Shown piece by piece: positions 4,362 to 5,496 of a DNA stretch of 5,496 bases. Each line of letters opens with the position of its first letter. Within the stretch, counting starts at the first letter, position 1. This DNA comes from Phycisphaerae bacterium. Its GTDB lineage: Bacteria > Planctomycetota > Phycisphaerae > Sedimentisphaerales > Anaerohalosphaeraceae. Location of the stretch: NCBI GenBank assembly GCA_021736615.1, contig JAIPFN010000074.1:1-5496 (forward strand), written 5' to 3'. The notes beneath the pieces are model-generated. The model was not told the origin of the DNA. It ran no database searches and saw only the letters and a program-made list of their open reading frames with translations. A program made the position numbers and the translations under genes.

Positions 4362-5354
4362 TTAGTTATAGGCTCCGCTTTCCTCGATCCATTCTTTTGT
4401 CATCGCCAATCCGTCGTCAATGTCTACATTATTTTTAAACCCGAGCTCTTCTTTCGCCTTGGATATGTCGAACTCCAGGTTCAGGCTTAAAAATTTCAGT
4501 CGTGTTTTCGTCAGCAGCGGCGGCTCTTTTTTGTGCAGCAGTTTCGCCGATCCTTCCATAAGGCTTGTAGCGATTTTAGCGACCGGCACCGGCAGATGCT
4601 TTTGCGGCCGCTCATATCCCCAAAGGTCGGCGACCTTATAAATAAATGTCTGCATATCCAGGCCCTTGTCGTCGTTAGCGATATTGTAAACCTCGCCGAT
4701 GGAATCTTCTGTCCGGGCAGAAGCGGCAACGGCATCGGCAAAATTGCCTGCGTAATTCAGATTCAGCATATTATTGCCGCCCCCAATGAAAATAAAGCCG
4801 TTGCTCTCCAGTTTGCTCAGGATACGCTTCAAAAATCGCCTGTCGCGCGGCCCGTACATAAACCCCGGCCGAAGCACCGTCACCGGCAGACCGAACTTAT
4901 GAAACCGCCAAACAAGCTTTTCCGCCTCGATCTTCGTATCGATATACGGGTCATGCGATTTGGCATAGTCGGTCTCAACCCCTGTGTTGTAGTGGTTCTT
5001 AAACCCCATCACCGCCAGGCTGCTGACAAAGAAAAACCGCTTAACTTCATTTTCCAAAGAAGCCTCAAGCAGGTTAGCCGTCCCCTCGACGTTCGTTTTC
5101 CACGAAATCTCTTTCGGAATCCACTCCTCGGTCATCGCCGCGACATGAAAAACCCGGTCGATTCCCTGCGTCGCTTCGTGCAGCGAAGCCAGGCTCGTCA
5201 GCGAGCCGTAGCGAATATCGGCGCCGATATGTTTTAGATAAGTAGTATCGCTCGTCTCACGTGCAAGCGCGATAACCTGCTCACCGTCTGCAATCAATTT
5301 CTCAGCAACATGACTGCCCACAAACCCCGTAGCGCCTGTAACAAGATTTTTCAT
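4362..5354 (-). CDS. NAD(P)-dependent epimerase/dehydratase, extended SDR (3-beta-HSD-like)
   Basis: This 330-residue protein is an extended short-chain dehydrogenase/reductase with an N-terminal Rossmann domain. The nucleotide loop is T-G-A-T-G-F-V-G at 6-13 (G7-x2-G10-x2-G13); R32 at the end of the second strand hints at NADP(H), though this is weak. H70-V-A-A is the usual extended-SDR motif. The catalytic set is S111/S112, Y137 and K141 (Y-I-D-T-K). R-P-G-x-x-Y-G-P (162-169) is the typical motif of sugar epimerase and 3-beta-hydroxysteroid dehydrogenase relatives. The C-terminal part (about 190-330) would bind the substrate. Length is standard and the gene is intact. Sugar-nucleotide, sterol/terpenoid-like and beta-hydroxyacyl substrates are all possible. 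It is probably cytoplasmic. The ATG at 5354 has GAGGA (complement of 5362-5366) 7 nt upstream. The downstream gene on the same strand is the Cys hydrolase. Confidence 0.88.
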   Translation of the reverse strand: MKNLVTGATGFVGSHVAEKLIADGEQVIALARETSDTTYLKHIGADIRYGSLTSLASLHEATQGIDRVFHVAAMTEEWIPKEISWKTNVEGTANLLEASLENEVKRFFFVSSLAVMGFKNHYNTGVETDYAKSHDPYIDTKIEAEKLVWRFHKFGLPVTVLRPGFMYGPRDRRFLKRILSKLESNGFIFIGGGNNMLNLNYAGNFADAVAASARTEDSIGEVYNIANDDKGLDMQTFIYKVADLWGYERPQKHLPVPVAKIATSLMEGSAKLLHKKEPPLLTKTRLKFLSLNLEFDISKAKEELGFKNNVDIDDGLAMTKEWIEESGAYN

Positions 5355-5361
5355 GATAATT

Positions 5362-5396
5362 TCCTCATCTATATTTTAATGTATTTTCTCAGTCAA
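5362..5396 (-). promoter_or_regulatory. Candidate promoter and Shine-Dalgarno of the epimerase gene
   Basis: On the minus strand TTGACT (complement of 5391-5396; 5 of 6 to -35) and TATAGA (complement of 5368-5373; 4 of 6 to -10) are 17 nt apart. GAGGA (complement of 5362-5366) follows 7 nt before the ATG. If the promoter is real, transcription would start near 5361, at or inside the Shine-Dalgarno, giving an almost leaderless mRNA, so the ribosome site is more certain than the promoter. The -35 element directly abuts the edge of repeat copy B. Confidence 0.35.
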
Positions 5397-5474
5397 GTAG
5401 GGTGGGCCATGCCCACGCTGTATATATCTTGGATATCCAATAATGAACAAGGAATAACCAATAACCAATTAAAA
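5397..5474 (-). repeat. REP-like dispersed repeat, copy B
   Basis: This is the second copy of the 78-nt unit, with five substitutions relative to copy A and no indels. The GTAG head is at 5397-5400 and the palindrome arms are GTGGGC (5402-5407) and GCCCAC (5411-5416) around a CAT loop. It has the same orientation as copy A and likewise lies upstream of a minus-strand gene, 42 nt before the epimerase ATG. The loop difference (CGT versus CAT) leaves both arms intact. The sequence after 5474 stays loosely similar to what follows copy A, so the element may continue past the window edge. Confidence 0.7.
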
Positions 5475-5496
5475 GCATCCTGACCGCTTCTTTAAT

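Noticed and set aside
4533..5237. 234-codon open frame on the plus strand
   Set aside because: It is fully antisense to the epimerase gene, whose motifs and Shine-Dalgarno are clear. Its translation is rich in R, P and H without a recognisable domain, typical of a shadow frame.
4212..5474. CRISPR-like or insertion-sequence interpretation of the two 78-nt repeats
   Set aside because: There are only two copies over 1.1 kb apart with a gene between them, no regular spacers, no transposase and no clear target duplication; REP-like dispersed repeats fit better.

Overview
The window carries two blocks that converge on a shared terminator. Positions 266-2984 (+) hold a compact four-gene operon for a 2-oxoacid:ferredoxin oxidoreductase of the VOR/KOR type, in the order ferredoxin (delta), alpha (VorB type), TPP-binding beta, gamma. 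Positions 3210-5354 (-) hold an alpha/beta-hydrolase with a cysteine at the nucleophile position and, upstream of it, an extended short-chain dehydrogenase of the NAD-dependent epimerase / 3-beta-HSD type.

Layout: 1-265 is non-coding, with a plausible sigma70-like promoter (179-207) and a small palindrome in the leader. The ferredoxin gene is followed by vorB, which has a TTG start. The 81-nt gap between vorB and the beta gene is unusual for an otherwise tight operon: it holds a hairpin over the vorB stop codon, an AT-rich direct repeat, and a second hairpin that partly covers the beta gene's Shine-Dalgarno. The beta and gamma genes overlap by 11 nt. The convergent gap (2985-3209) holds a short TGTCAC repeat cluster and a hairpin terminator that should work in both directions. 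The gap between the two minus-strand genes (4197-4361) and the region upstream of the epimerase (5355-5496) each contain a copy of a 78-bp dispersed repeat. Each copy has a GTAG head, a GC-rich palindrome and an AT-rich tail, which resembles REP elements. In the first copy the tail also belongs to a 107-nt foldback.

How the genes work together: the four operon products should form one cytoplasmic enzyme that oxidatively decarboxylates a 2-oxoacid (the alpha subunit resembles 2-ketoisovalerate enzymes) to an acyl-CoA plus CO2 and reduced ferredoxin, or runs in reverse. This implies anaerobic, ferredoxin-based metabolism. The minus-strand pair may be co-transcribed, but the sequence does not show a shared pathway.

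Organism: a bacterium with an anaerobic lifestyle, moderate GC in genes, AT-rich intergenic DNA, and intergenic regions full of short word-like repeats (AATTACGAATT, TTGTCACC, GGATATTGG/GGTTATTGG types). From memory this texture resembles uncultured anaerobic Planctomycetota (Phycisphaerae / Sedimentisphaerales-like) genomes. That is an impression, not a demonstration. I did not find a clearly new multi-gene system. The most interesting signals are the REP-like/foldback repeats placed just upstream of both minus-strand genes, and the Cys-nucleophile hydrolase.
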